Shown here piece after piece: positions 7,871-15,875 of a stretch of 30,216 bases of DNA. The stretch is from assembly GCF_018854495.1 (NCBI RefSeq), contig NZ_JABBDR010000266.1:1-30216 (forward strand), given 5' to 3'. Position numbers and translations under genes: made by a program. Below the pieces are notes generated by a model. It searched no databases. It had not been told where the DNA came from and saw nothing but the letters and a program-made list of their open reading frames with translations. Source of the DNA: Acidithiobacillus ferruginosus (lineage in GTDB: Bacteria > Pseudomonadota > Gammaproteobacteria > Acidithiobacillales > Acidithiobacillaceae). Within the stretch, counting starts at the first letter, position 1. Each line of letters begins with the position of its first letter.

Positions 7871-8677
7871 TTATTTGCCTCCACTGGGATAAGGTCGCAG
7901 GCGGTCGCCATACTGCACTTCCGGATCGACATGCCCGAAATCCAGCCGTTTGAGTTCAGGAAAAAGGGTGCCTCCCACGGTTGGTACCGCTTTTATTGCC
8001 CCGTCATCCAGATATGCGGTTGGCAGGAGTTTTTTAACCATCCGCGCTTCCTCTGCCGGGCCGTTGGCCGTCCATGCATCCGTGAGTACGGCGGCCTGCG
8101 CGGTAAACAAGGGGCCGCTGGCGAGCGGAGTGTCCGGTAGATAGCGATACCCAGGCAGTCCTTCCAGTTGAACGTTGACGGTGGCGACTGTGGGTCCGGT
8201 CATGCGCAGCGGAATGTCCGTAATTTTCATGAGAGTTCCCAAAAAATTCATAGAAACTCCACTGGAGATGGGTTCCTCATGGGTAGCGACCTGGATATTG
8301 GTGAGATCACGTAACAAAGGCCGACCATCATGACGGGTCAGAATCGGGTCTATAATTGTTCCGTTCCCGGTGTTGGCTAACGCCATACCGTGTTGCCCGA
8401 AAAATCTCACGGCCGCCTCATCCCGCAGATCGGCATCCGGTTTAATGGCCACCCACCCCCGTCCCTGCGGTGGCTGACTGCGCCACACCGTGCGCTCCCA
8501 TGCCACGTAGCGTGCCGCTTCGATAGTCCGTAGCTGGGTGAAGCTCCATTTCCCGGTGTAGATCACCAGAAAAAAAAGCGGAATAAGCGCGAACGCAGCC
8601 ACCACAGCGAACTCGGTAAGGGATTGACCGCGTTCGTTGCAGGTATGTGGTAGGCTTATGAGTGACTGATATGTCAT
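7871..8677 (-). CDS. TadE-like pseudopilin
   Basis: 268 residues. A 17-residue leader ends at CNERG|QSLTEF, followed by a hydrophobic helix (about 22-42, AVVAAFALIPLFFLVIYTG). This is the class III prepilin signal (Gly17; Glu at +5), and the downstream RTIEAARYVAWERTVW segment is typical of TadE-like proteins. It is expected to be cleaved by a TadV-type peptidase and to act as a minor pilin with the other TadE-like protein of the operon. No clear ribosome-binding site precedes the ATG, which lies 8 bases after the stop of the preceding gene, so translation may rely on re-initiation. The C-terminal domain is not recognised beyond the family. Confidence 0.85.
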   Translation of the reverse strand: MTYQSLISLPHTCNERGQSLTEFAVVAAFALIPLFFLVIYTGKWSFTQLRTIEAARYVAWERTVWRSQPPQGRGWVAIKPDADLRDEAAVRFFGQHGMALANTGNGTIIDPILTRHDGRPLLRDLTNIQVATHEEPISSGVSMNFLGTLMKITDIPLRMTGPTVATVNVQLEGLPGYRYLPDTPLASGPLFTAQAAVLTDAWTANGPAEEARMVKKLLPTAYLDDGAIKAVPTVGGTLFPELKRLDFGHVDPEVQYGDRLRPYPSGGK

Positions 8678-8685
8678 ATTTTTGA

Positions 8686-9594
8686 TTATTGGTTCATAGG
8701 AATTCCGCTGACGGCGGTGTCCAGTCCGCGGATGGGTTTTAGTGGGGCATCTAGCGGGGTCAAGGAAATCTCATATATGTTTACGACCGTTATTTTACCA
8801 GACTTTTGTAAATAGTTTTTTAAATTATCGATCATTGGTGTATATTTGGTTAGTTTTTCTGGGTGGCTAATGTATGCGGCGGGCATAGCTTCAGCGGTCG
8901 CGCCGGCAACAGCTATCGCTGCGCGGCCTTTATTTGAAAATATAGCTGATCTATAATTTTGGTCATGAGGATAACTGGGAAGTTTTATTTCATCGTATCC
9001 GTATTTTTGTAGATTTTTTCGCGCGAGAGAGATGGCTTCGTCTGCTAAACCGCTAGTGATGCTGGCATAAAGATGGTAAAAATATGTCACAGACTTTATC
9101 TTTTTAGTGGACTTGACCTTTGCCACGCAGGAGATAACGTGCCATTTGCTGGTATGGGCTGGCGCATTCACTGAAGTACTCCTGATGATGATAGGAGAGA
9201 GTGCCGGAGGATTGGGAATCCATCGGCATCCTTCTGGCAACTTTAAATCACGTTCCCAGTCCGTTATCGCTGGGTTTGTATAGTCTGTAATGAATTTTCT
9301 GAAATGGTTCAAACCGGCAACGATAACATCGTACTCAGGAACATCTCCATTTTTCGTGAAGTCGCCCGGCGCATTGGCGTAGTCCCCCGCTTCACGTAAT
9401 GTTTCTAATTTTTCGTCCAAAGTGGTACCGATCTGGCCCGAGCGAATCTTCGCGCTTAACGCAGGGTTCGCATGGGGCGAATCCGGAACCTGTTCCGTCA
9501 CCTTTTCCGCATCGGCGTAGGTGGTGAGGGTGAGGCTGGCCACTGCCATGCTGATTTGCAGACCGATGCGAATTACATTTCTATCTTTGATCAT
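8686..9594 (-). CDS. Secreted protein of unknown function, AT-rich
   Basis: 302 residues. GAGGACAATCC precedes the ATG, and residues 1-29 look like a signal peptide (ends YADA). No family is recognised. Features seen: a Pro-rich part around LKLPEGCRWIPNPPALSP, two cysteines (in GCRW and ISCVAK) possibly joined, and a Lys-rich middle section. The middle of the gene (about 8780-9320) is clearly more AT-rich than the adjoining tadG and tadE genes, with many AAA and TAT codons, which suggests a different origin. It lies 14 bases after tadG and 8 before the tadE-like gene. An exported accessory role in the pilus system is inferred from position only. Confidence 0.78.
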   Translation of the reverse strand: MIKDRNVIRIGLQISMAVASLTLTTYADAEKVTEQVPDSPHANPALSAKIRSGQIGTTLDEKLETLREAGDYANAPGDFTKNGDVPEYDVIVAGLNHFRKFITDYTNPAITDWERDLKLPEGCRWIPNPPALSPIIIRSTSVNAPAHTSKWHVISCVAKVKSTKKIKSVTYFYHLYASITSGLADEAISLARKNLQKYGYDEIKLPSYPHDQNYRSAIFSNKGRAAIAVAGATAEAMPAAYISHPEKLTKYTPMIDNLKNYLQKSGKITVVNIYEISLTPLDAPLKPIRGLDTAVSGIPMNQ

Positions 9595-9608
9595 GGATTG
9601 TCCTCAGG

Positions 9609-11216
9609 TTAGTGCAGACCGAGCATGGTGGCGTATTGCATGCGGTCAGCCGCATCTAAGTCGACGAGACGGGCTTCCCAGAAGGGGCTGAACAGGTTGC
9701 CTCTTTCGTAGAATCGGTCGTTTCGTTGCCAGATTGGCGCAGGACGACGGAAGTAGGCCTGTGCTTTTGCAACGGCGCGTACCTGACCTTCTGGCGCCTT
9801 TTGCGGCAAGACCAAGTTGATATCCTGGCGGGATGGCATTTGATTGATGCGCAGGGCGTTTGCTGCATCCCGAACACTTCCCCGTGCATGCTCCACGACC
9901 ACCGTGTAAAAAGGCATGATGTCTGACGGATCGCCGTTGGCATCCACGAGTTTTTGGTTGCGACGATTGAAGTCCCAGTAACGGGTAATCCCACCCGCTG
10001 CCGCGCGACTACTATCAGCGCCGGGGCGTTTAAGTAGTGTGCTGCCCACGCCGTTCTGGTCGTCCGGGTACAGACTGGCGGAGATGCGAGAGGCGCCGGG
10101 ATTGGCATCCCAGGAATTTTGATAGGCGGGTAAAAGCACGTTGCGGTCATTGGCGGAAAAGCGCACTTGCGGTTGTGCCCGGGTTTCGGTGTAGTTGCTG
10201 GGGTATGGAAAATTGTCATTACCCGTCTGAGAGGCACCGTAACCTAAAGGTACTTCGGACCATTTTTTCCCGCCAAAAAATCCCGCTTCCCTCTGCCAGA
10301 AGTGAAAAGAGAGCGTATCCATCCCAGACCAGACATAACGACCATCTCCGTTGGGAGCTAACTGCGTTCCGCCTGCACGGCGAAATTCCCACCCAAAAGC
10401 CCATAAATTTTGTGAGCCAAAGAGACGCAACGGTGTCGGCAAATCATTCCGAGCCGCCGTAAACCCATCCCGTGAGGCGTTGATCATATAAGCCATGCGT
10501 GCCTGTGCTCTATTCTTATCTCCTCCCCAACGCTGGATAAGGTCGCTACGATTTTTGAAATACTGCCCAAGATTGCTTGCTAAAAGAATGGCGTTTAATC
10601 TGGCATCCGGATCATTGATTTTGATTATCTGTTCAGCTACAGCGGTCATCGCGCCTCCTGGTTTGCTGTTGTCTGTTCCGGGATCGAAAGCGCCGTTGGA
10701 TAGATGATAGATTTCTTGCGCACCGCTAAGTGCGGCATCGGCGATATCCAGAGCGGGAAGAGCCACCTTGGCAGCGTTGGAAACGCTTTGATCTAGCAGG
10801 ATTGCGGCTTTGGCAATACTGTTGGTAATCATCATGATTGCCTGACCAACGTAAGGTATGAAAGAGGCAATTGTGCCGACTCTCTGAATGTTCAGGCCAA
10901 GACTTTTTACATAATGTGCCCACGAAACCAGGCTGATGCTTTGTCCGATGGCCACCTGATTGGCAATCATTGCACGGTTGGTGTAGGAGATAAAATTGAG
11001 TTCTCGTGCTTCCATCTGCATGGCGGAGAAAGCGGCGGCATCGGCGGCATTCTGGGTTTTCAGTTTGACGGCGGATAGTTGCCCGGTGTTGAATACGAAG
11101 AGTGCCGCCAATAACACTACGGGAATCAGAAGGGCAGAGAATAACGCGGCCTGTCCGGATTCTGCATGCTTTACTGCGGCAGGAGAATCGCCTCGTGATC
11201 GAAGAAAAGGAAACAC
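9609..11216 (-). CDS. TadG-like Flp pilus assembly protein
   Basis: 535 residues, starting at a GTG (11214-11216) with GGGGAGA upstream. The N-terminal part AESG|QAALFSALLIPVVLLAALFVFNTGQLSAVKLKTQNAADAAAFSA is the TadG/TadE-like pattern: one membrane anchor (about 24-46) followed by the AADAAA motif. Unlike the pilins of this operon there is no Glu at +5 (Phe instead), so it is probably anchored and not cleaved. The long periplasmic part contains hydrophobic helices near 115-145 and aromatic-rich sections (WAFGWEFRRAGG, SFHFWQREAGFFGG). TadG-like proteins are thought to link the pilus machine to the envelope. No von Willebrand-type metal site is obvious. It follows the pilin gene after a 94-base gap with a hairpin. 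Confidence 0.85.
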   Translation of the reverse strand: MFPFLRSRGDSPAAVKHAESGQAALFSALLIPVVLLAALFVFNTGQLSAVKLKTQNAADAAAFSAMQMEARELNFISYTNRAMIANQVAIGQSISLVSWAHYVKSLGLNIQRVGTIASFIPYVGQAIMMITNSIAKAAILLDQSVSNAAKVALPALDIADAALSGAQEIYHLSNGAFDPGTDNSKPGGAMTAVAEQIIKINDPDARLNAILLASNLGQYFKNRSDLIQRWGGDKNRAQARMAYMINASRDGFTAARNDLPTPLRLFGSQNLWAFGWEFRRAGGTQLAPNGDGRYVWSGMDTLSFHFWQREAGFFGGKKWSEVPLGYGASQTGNDNFPYPSNYTETRAQPQVRFSANDRNVLLPAYQNSWDANPGASRISASLYPDDQNGVGSTLLKRPGADSSRAAAGGITRYWDFNRRNQKLVDANGDPSDIMPFYTVVVEHARGSVRDAANALRINQMPSRQDINLVLPQKAPEGQVRAVAKAQAYFRRPAPIWQRNDRFYERGNLFSPFWEARLVDLDAADRMQYATMLGLH

Positions 11217-11277
11217 TGCATCTCCCCATAGTATATGTTATATTTGCGGCGTACCGGTAGGAATCGCCTCAGATTGC

Positions 11278-11297
11278 GGACGGGGCATGCCCCGTCC
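11278..11297 (-). promoter_or_regulatory. Perfect 20-base palindrome between flp and tadG
   Basis: GGACGGGGCA is followed directly by its exact reverse complement, and every outer pair is G-C or A-T. In the transcript it would fold into a very stable hairpin with a tight loop, 13 bases after the pilin stop codon. No U-run follows on the minus strand, so it is not a standard intrinsic terminator. The likely role is to protect the 3' end of the pilin message, or to pause polymerase, so that pilin is made in excess over the downstream assembly proteins. A DNA-binding site is also possible, since the palindrome is symmetric. Confidence 0.75.
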
Positions 11298-11310
11298 TGC
11301 GAAGAGAAAA

Positions 11311-11589
11311 TTACTTACCCATATCTGATTTGTAATCGCTCATGTTCTTCTGCTTGCCCGCGTTGTTTGTCGCCTCTCCGGCGGTACCTTGGGCTAATCC
11401 AATCTCGGAGTCTGCCTTTTTACCAGATAATTCCTGAGATATTCCTGCCATCTGATGACGCAAGGTCTGACCGAAGAACGAATATACGGCAATACCGGTG
11501 ATAGCGATAAGAGCGACGATAATCAGATATTCTGTCATGCCTTGGCCGCATTCCGTCTGAAATGTTGGAGTAGCGAGGTTTGGTTTCAT
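11311..11589 (-). CDS. flp: Flp pilin, major subunit candidate
   Basis: 92 residues; AGGAGA lies upstream of the ATG. The leader ends at ECG|QGMTEY (cut after Gly15, Glu and Tyr at +5/+6 of the mature protein), followed by a hydrophobic helix LIIVALIAITGIAVYSFFG. This is the defining Flp pilin motif. The mature chain of 77 residues is longer than canonical Flp (about 50), with a polar, Gln/Lys/Gly-rich tail. As the first gene of the operon, ahead of a stable hairpin, it is the natural candidate for the major fibre subunit. Cleavage would need a TadV-type peptidase encoded elsewhere. Confidence 0.93.
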   Translation of the reverse strand: MKPNLATPTFQTECGQGMTEYLIIVALIAITGIAVYSFFGQTLRHQMAGISQELSGKKADSEIGLAQGTAGEATNNAGKQKNMSDYKSDMGK

Positions 11590-11911
11590 GGGTTCTCCTG
11601 AAAGAATGGATGACTACCACGAGTTCATTCAAGCATAGGTAAAATGGTAGCGCAATATGTTCAATAATCACCGAATATATTTTGTAATTATATGAATACA
11701 ATGATCATCCGTGGCGCTCCCGTATTGTTATAAAAATGGTGTGGTTCCGGATCTGTGATGCGGGGTTAGACCATGGTGCTCTGAGTGTGAACAACACGAA
11801 TAGGTACTCATAATAGTCAAATTGTACGACTATATGTAACATTAGTGTAAACGTGCCTGTGTGCCGTTCTGTAACTTGGAGGTAATGCAAAAAATGCCTG
11901 GCATCACGGCG
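11590..11911. promoter_or_regulatory. AT-rich upstream region of the Tad pilus operon
   Basis: This gene-free stretch lies between flp and the ompA terminator. On the minus strand there is a consensus TATAAT at 11687-11692, about 97 bases before the pilin start, without a good -35 at the right distance, so an activator (for example the LuxR-type protein nearby) may be needed. A near-palindrome GTGTGAACAACAC lies near 11786-11798. No convincing gene is present; the frames across it lack ribosome-binding sites. The promoter assignment is tentative. Confidence 0.4.
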
Positions 11912-11943
11912 TAAAAAAGCGCCGGAGAAAAGTTTCGGCGCTT
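11912..11943 (-). terminator. Intrinsic terminator of the luxR-ompA operon
   Basis: On the minus strand, AAGCGCCG pairs with CGGCGCTT around an 11-base loop (8 perfect pairs), followed directly by a run of six U. It lies 30 bases after the ompA-like stop codon. This is a textbook Rho-independent terminator and separates the luxR-ompA transcript from the Tad operon that follows on the same strand. Confidence 0.9.
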
Positions 11944-11973
11944 CTGGTGATGGTGGTCCGGAAGGTGCAGTAG

Positions 11974-13128
11974 TCAGTTACCAAATACGCCCTGGATCAG
12001 GTTGCGGACGCCCTGCTGTATCTGATAGCTGGTTTCGCTGCGAGCAGTATCCAAGGCATTAGTCGCCAGTGCGGCGCCGGGGATGTCGGTGGTAACAGGT
12101 GCTATGGTTTGGGGCGGCGGCACATGTGTGGGCCGGAGTCCAACGGTGGTGCCGGGAGTCAGCTCGACTACTTCGACCCTACGATTTTTTGCCCGGCCGT
12201 CGTCGGTGCTGTTGGATGCCACAGGACGTGAGGCCCCGTATCCGGTGACCTCAATACGCCGACCCTCTATACCTTGCGCTGTCAACGCTGATTTTACGGC
12301 TAGAGCGCGATTCAGCGACAGCTGCTGGTTATAGGTGGCGGTGCCCACCAGATCGGTATGCCCGTCCAGGCGTACCCGCAGGGAAGAATGCTGCTGCATA
12401 AGCTGAAACAACGCCATGATGGTGGGTTGGGCATCCGCGCGCAAGGTCGCCTGGTTGAAATCGAAGGGCAGGTGCATGGTGAAGCGACCACGTTGAGCCA
12501 AGGCGTCGGCCATGCCCGCACTGGTCAATGGTCCGGCATCGCTGCTGACCACACCGCCTTGCATGGGTCTGGTTTGCACCGAATACACTGAGGCTATCTG
12601 GGAGTGTCCAAACAACGTGTTGTCATTAATGAAAATCAGCGTACGTACGCCATCGGTGGCGTGATGCTCGGCGGTCAGCATCCTGCCGTTTTCAAACAAA
12701 AAGTTCTCTACATTCCCCTGGTAATTGGTTGGAGCGCCGCGCCACAGGAGTGTGTTTACGGGGGCGTCGTTGTTGGTTCTACAGCCAAGGTTGGCACATT
12801 GCCACAGGATCTGAAACCCTGCGTGCCGCAGGGCCTGTTGATAGTTGCGGATGAATTCCAGGGGGGAACGGTCTTCGGGTACGTTGTAACGAATGTACGT
12901 CACCTGACCCTCTACGGTCTCTGAACGGGTCAAACCATTTTTGCCCAACGGGCCGAGAGGAACGGTGATCTCGTCATAATGGGTGGTTTTGTAACCGTCA
13001 ATGACGCTGCCAGGGTAACGTCCCAGATAGGGCAAATCCTGTCCCGGTTCGTCCAGTGCAAGGGCGGGGTCGGTGAATAAGAGCGGTATCAGGCCGAGCC
13101 GCAGGATAAACGTGCGCATGCTTTTCAC
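11974..13128 (-). CDS. OmpA-family peptidoglycan-binding protein with DUF4892-like N-terminus
   Basis: 384 residues with a signal peptide (about 1-25). Residues 30-185 resemble the DUF4892 domain found before OmpA domains: DLPYLGRYPGSVIDGY, RYNVPEDRSPLEFIRNYQQAL, and Cys111/Cys116 in QCANLGC. Residues 216-322 are the OmpA C-terminal domain: FDFNQATL, LDGHTDLVG (Asp255, Asp259), the YNQQLSLNRALAV helix, VTGYGASRP and KNRRVEV, which together bind diaminopimelate of peptidoglycan. It should tether the outer membrane or a surface complex to the cell wall. Its ATG overlaps the luxR stop as ATGA, and a terminator follows it. Lying between the two halves of the Tad system, it may anchor the pilus secretin; that is inference. 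Confidence 0.88.
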   Translation of the reverse strand: MKSMRTFILRLGLIPLLFTDPALALDEPGQDLPYLGRYPGSVIDGYKTTHYDEITVPLGPLGKNGLTRSETVEGQVTYIRYNVPEDRSPLEFIRNYQQALRHAGFQILWQCANLGCRTNNDAPVNTLLWRGAPTNYQGNVENFLFENGRMLTAEHHATDGVRTLIFINDNTLFGHSQIASVYSVQTRPMQGGVVSSDAGPLTSAGMADALAQRGRFTMHLPFDFNQATLRADAQPTIMALFQLMQQHSSLRVRLDGHTDLVGTATYNQQLSLNRALAVKSALTAQGIEGRRIEVTGYGASRPVASNSTDDGRAKNRRVEVVELTPGTTVGLRPTHVPPPQTIAPVTTDIPGAALATNALDTARSETSYQIQQGVRNLIQGVFGN

Positions 13129-13814
13129 TCCGATGGTGACAATTGGTTCGGGAACGATCGTTTGCCGCCAGATCTTTTGTTTTCGATGGTTTTGAGCAGG
13201 CGGGCCAGGAGCATCCTCCGGTTAGGCACCCCGTGCCGTCTGCACATGACGGCGATCCGGGAGCGGATGGTGCTTTCACTTTGGCCAATTTGGGCCGCAA
13301 TCTCATTCTGACCGATTCCCTCCACGAGCATTTGGGCAATACGTAAGTCCGTCGGAGTGAGTTCCGGGTGAAAAGGTTCTTTGGTTTCGAGGGAAGTGTA
13401 GAGAATTAGTAACTCTGCCTGGATATCCCTCAGTTCCGTATGGCTCAGTTCTCTGGTGATCTCCAGGTGGCATAACGCGATCTGCGTGGGCGTGAGGTTG
13501 CAGAGGATACTCATGGCCAGTTGCGAGGACGTAGTGATGCAGTAGGGGTGTGGATTCCCGGCTATGGCCTCGCGCTGCGCCCGGACGATCAATTCCCGGG
13601 GCAGGGCAGGCCAGCGTCCGGCGGGATAGCGCCACCAGGAAGTCGTCTGCCAGCCTTTGCAATGACGGTGCAGGCGATAGACCTTGATTTGTCGGAACCA
13701 GCCCTGCTCTCGCCATCCTCTGGCGATATCCGTGGGTGATCTTCCCAATGCGTAGCATTTCAGTGCAGGGCCCGTGCCGCACGCCGCCGGTTGGGCCAGT
13801 AGGTTCAGCCACAT
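13125..13814 (-). CDS. LuxR-family transcriptional regulator
   Basis: 229 residues; GGAGGGAG precedes the ATG. Residues about 152-210 are a LuxR/FixJ-type DNA-binding domain: LTPTDLRIAQMLVEGIGQNEIAAQIGQSESTIRSRIAVMCRRHGV. The N-terminal 150 residues are rich in Trp, Cys and His and show neither a receiver domain (no phospho-acceptor Asp set) nor a clear acyl-homoserine-lactone pocket, so the signal it senses is unknown. It is co-transcribed with the ompA-like gene (ATGA overlap) and faces tadB across an AT-rich intergenic region. It is the obvious candidate regulator of the pilus genes. The DNA-binding call is firm; the target is inferred. Confidence 0.88.
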   Translation of the reverse strand: MWLNLLAQPAACGTGPALKCYALGRSPTDIARGWREQGWFRQIKVYRLHRHCKGWQTTSWWRYPAGRWPALPRELIVRAQREAIAGNPHPYCITTSSQLAMSILCNLTPTQIALCHLEITRELSHTELRDIQAELLILYTSLETKEPFHPELTPTDLRIAQMLVEGIGQNEIAAQIGQSESTIRSRIAVMCRRHGVPNRRMLLARLLKTIENKRSGGKRSFPNQLSPSE

Positions 13815-13857
13815 ATTCGCTCCCTCCGATATGGAGATTAATTTATACTATGGTGCG

Positions 13858-13885
13858 ATAGTACCGCCCTCGGTGCCGATGTCAA
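13858..13885 (-). promoter_or_regulatory. Candidate sigma-70 promoter of luxR-ompA
   Basis: On the minus strand a perfect TTGACA (13880-13885) is separated by 16 bases from TACTAT (13858-13863). The start would fall about 40 bases before the luxR ATG. It is the best promoter match in this intergenic region. Confidence 0.55.
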
Positions 13886-14145
13886 TATGTACTGAAGCGG
13901 CTCACTATAATGGCTATTGTGAAGCTATTATTTTTGATTTGCTGTTAAAATAATAAACAAATACAGTGAAATATAATTTATAGTACGTGATTGTTGAATA
14001 TCTGTTGCTGATCTGTGAATTGTGTTTTAATGCAGAAAACACAATAGCGCCCGGGGTAATGGGCGGAAACTGGCGTAACATACACGATACTGGTGCGATT
14101 TCGTTGGGAATCGGTAATCGGATCGAAAAAGGGGTGGAGGAGCGG
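13886..14145. promoter_or_regulatory. AT-rich luxR/tadB intergenic region, tadB upstream part
   Basis: No supported gene lies here. The stretch is much richer in A and T than the flanking genes. Perfect TATAAT hexamers occur on the plus strand at 13896-13901 and 13972-13977, neither with a good -35 at standard spacing, which would fit an activated promoter for tadBC. The leader before tadB would then be 160-240 bases. Frames continuing upstream of the chosen tadB start have no ribosome-binding site. Confidence 0.4.
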
Positions 14146-14997
14146 ATGGTAGACCAAAATGTACTTGGTATTCTGGTGTTCGCTGCGGTGGCCGGATTTG
14201 TTTTTGTGGCTCTGGAGGCAACCCGACAGGCCTTGATGAAGGGACGCGCGATCTTCGCCCGCGATGGGCAGGTCAGGTTGGCGGAGTTGTTCATCTTTGC
14301 GGACCCTGATCTGTTGTGGAAGCTGAACGTGGCGCTGGTGCTGATTTTACCGATCACAGCTTGGCTGTTGCTGGGTTCGCCGGTGTTGGTCATTGCAGCG
14401 GCCACCCTCGCCGCATTGTTGCCGCGTTTTGTGTTGCGCTGGTTGCGGAAGCAGCGTTTGGATCGTCTGCATGTCCAACTGCCGGACGCGCTCATGATGC
14501 TGGCCAGCAGCTTGCGCGGTGGTGCCAATTTGCAGCAAGCCATGGAGGGGCTTTCCCGCGATCTGAGCCCGCCCATCAGTCAGGAGCTGGCTCTGGTGGT
14601 GCGGGAGCAACGTCTGGGAGTTGCCTTTGAGGACGCTATCGACCATCTGGCGCGACGGGTACCGTCACGGGATGTGCAACTCGTATCCTCGGCGCTGCGC
14701 ATCAGCCGAGAGGTGGGGGGCAATCTTGCCGAAACGGTGGCGCGACTGGGAAATACCATCCGCAAACGATTGATGATGGAGCAGAAGATTCAAGCACTGA
14801 CGGCACAAGGCCGCCTTCAGGGTATGGTGATGACCGCACTACCGGCTTTGATTGTTTTTGCACTCCTGCAGATCGAGCCGCAGGCTATGGGTGCGCTGTT
14901 CAATACGATACAGGGCTGGGCAGTGCTTGCCATCGCCATCCTGTTTGAAGTGCTCGGCTATTTCTGGATTCGAAAAATCGTGAGTATCGAAGTATGA
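14146..14997 (+). CDS. tadB: Tad inner-membrane platform protein TadB
   Basis: 283 residues from the ATG at 14146, which has GGAGGAG directly upstream; the frame is open back to 13987, but that extension has no ribosome-binding site and an unlikely composition. One N-terminal membrane helix, a pair near 60-90, and a C-terminal pair (GMVMTALPALIVFALLQ and GWAVLAIAILFEVLGYFWI) frame a T2SSF domain (RLHVQLPDALMMLASSLRGGANLQQAMEGLS, DHLARRVPSRDVQLVSSALRISREVGGNLAETV). TadB and TadC form the inner-membrane base on which the TadA ATPase works. Its stop overlaps the tadC start as ATGA. Confidence 0.94.
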   Translation: MVDQNVLGILVFAAVAGFVFVALEATRQALMKGRAIFARDGQVRLAELFIFADPDLLWKLNVALVLILPITAWLLLGSPVLVIAAATLAALLPRFVLRWLRKQRLDRLHVQLPDALMMLASSLRGGANLQQAMEGLSRDLSPPISQELALVVREQRLGVAFEDAIDHLARRVPSRDVQLVSSALRISREVGGNLAETVARLGNTIRKRLMMEQKIQALTAQGRLQGMVMTALPALIVFALLQIEPQAMGALFNTIQGWAVLAIAILFEVLGYFWIRKIVSIEV

Positions 14998-15875
14998 GTA
15001 CGCCATGGACACTGTTAGTAGCCCTCGTCACCGGGATTTCCATCGGGCTTTTGATCTATGCGCTGGGTTTGCTGGTGCGGCAGATGGAGCCTTCACTGAG
15101 GGATTATATGGACCCCCTGCCAAAGGGGTTACGCCTGTTCTGGCCCCTTGTGCAATTCATCCGGTCCACGGTGATTATTTTTATTCCCGACCGCCTTCTG
15201 CTGCGTATCCACCAGCGATTACAGCGAGCGGGCGTTAATTATATGCTCAATGCTGGAGAGTTCGTGGCGCTCAAATGGATCGGCACTATGGTCCCGTTGG
15301 TTTCGATCTTTTTATTCTACATGGCGTTAGGATTTTTCAATATCTGGCTGAGCCTGCTGGCCGTGTTTATCGGCAGTTTTTATCCCGATCTGTGGCTTGT
15401 GGAGCAATCCCGGCGGCGGGGGCGGCTGATTCTGAAGGAGTTACCCGTTTATCTCGATTTTATCACCCTGATGATCGAGGGCGGGCTGAATTTGACTGGT
15501 GCCATGCAGGTGGCGGTGGATAAGGGGCCCCCCGGTCCGTTGCGTAATGAGTTCAGTGTCATGATCCGCGATTTGCGCGCGGGGACATCGAAGACGGATA
15601 TTTTCCGGCGCTTGGGCGAGCGAGTTCCGTTGCCGGAGGTCCGGAGTCTGGTCAGTGCGCTGATTCAGTCGGAAGATCGGGGTGGTGATCTGGGGCCAGC
15701 GTTGCGGGCGCAGGCGGAACAGCGGCGCGAAGAGCGTTTCCTGCGCGCCGAAAAAATGGCGCTGGAGGCGCCGGTCAAGTTGCTGGCGCCACTGCTCGCC
15801 TTCATTTTTCCTATCACCTTTTTAATGCTAGCTTTTGTCATCTACATGAAGTTTCTTCAGGAAGGCGGCTTTTGA
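14994..15875 (+). CDS. tadC: Tad inner-membrane platform protein TadC
   Basis: 293 residues; ATGA overlap with tadB indicates coupled translation. Membrane helices lie near residues 6-27, 95-125 and at the C-terminus (LLAPLLAFIFPITFLMLAFVIYM). The T2SSF domain sits between: ELPVYLDFITLMIEGGLNLTGAMQVAV and LGERVPLPEVRSLVSALIQSEDRGGDLGPALRAQAEQRREER, the typical TadC pattern. It partners TadB in the pilus motor platform. The length is normal. The stop is embedded in the TTG start of the next gene. Confidence 0.94.
   Translation: MSTPWTLLVALVTGISIGLLIYALGLLVRQMEPSLRDYMDPLPKGLRLFWPLVQFIRSTVIIFIPDRLLLRIHQRLQRAGVNYMLNAGEFVALKWIGTMVPLVSIFLFYMALGFFNIWLSLLAVFIGSFYPDLWLVEQSRRRGRLILKELPVYLDFITLMIEGGLNLTGAMQVAVDKGPPGPLRNEFSVMIRDLRAGTSKTDIFRRLGERVPLPEVRSLVSALIQSEDRGGDLGPALRAQAEQRREERFLRAEKMALEAPVKLLAPLLAFIFPITFLMLAFVIYMKFLQEGGF

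Noticed and set aside
11705..11890. Minus-strand frame of 61 codons upstream of the pilin gene
   Set aside because: It would start at a TTG without a ribosome-binding site, lies in an AT-rich promoter region and resembles nothing known.
13914..14576. Minus-strand frame of 220 codons
   Set aside because: It is the reverse of the tadB region; it has no motif, and the Ser/Arg/Lys-rich composition is that of a shadow frame.
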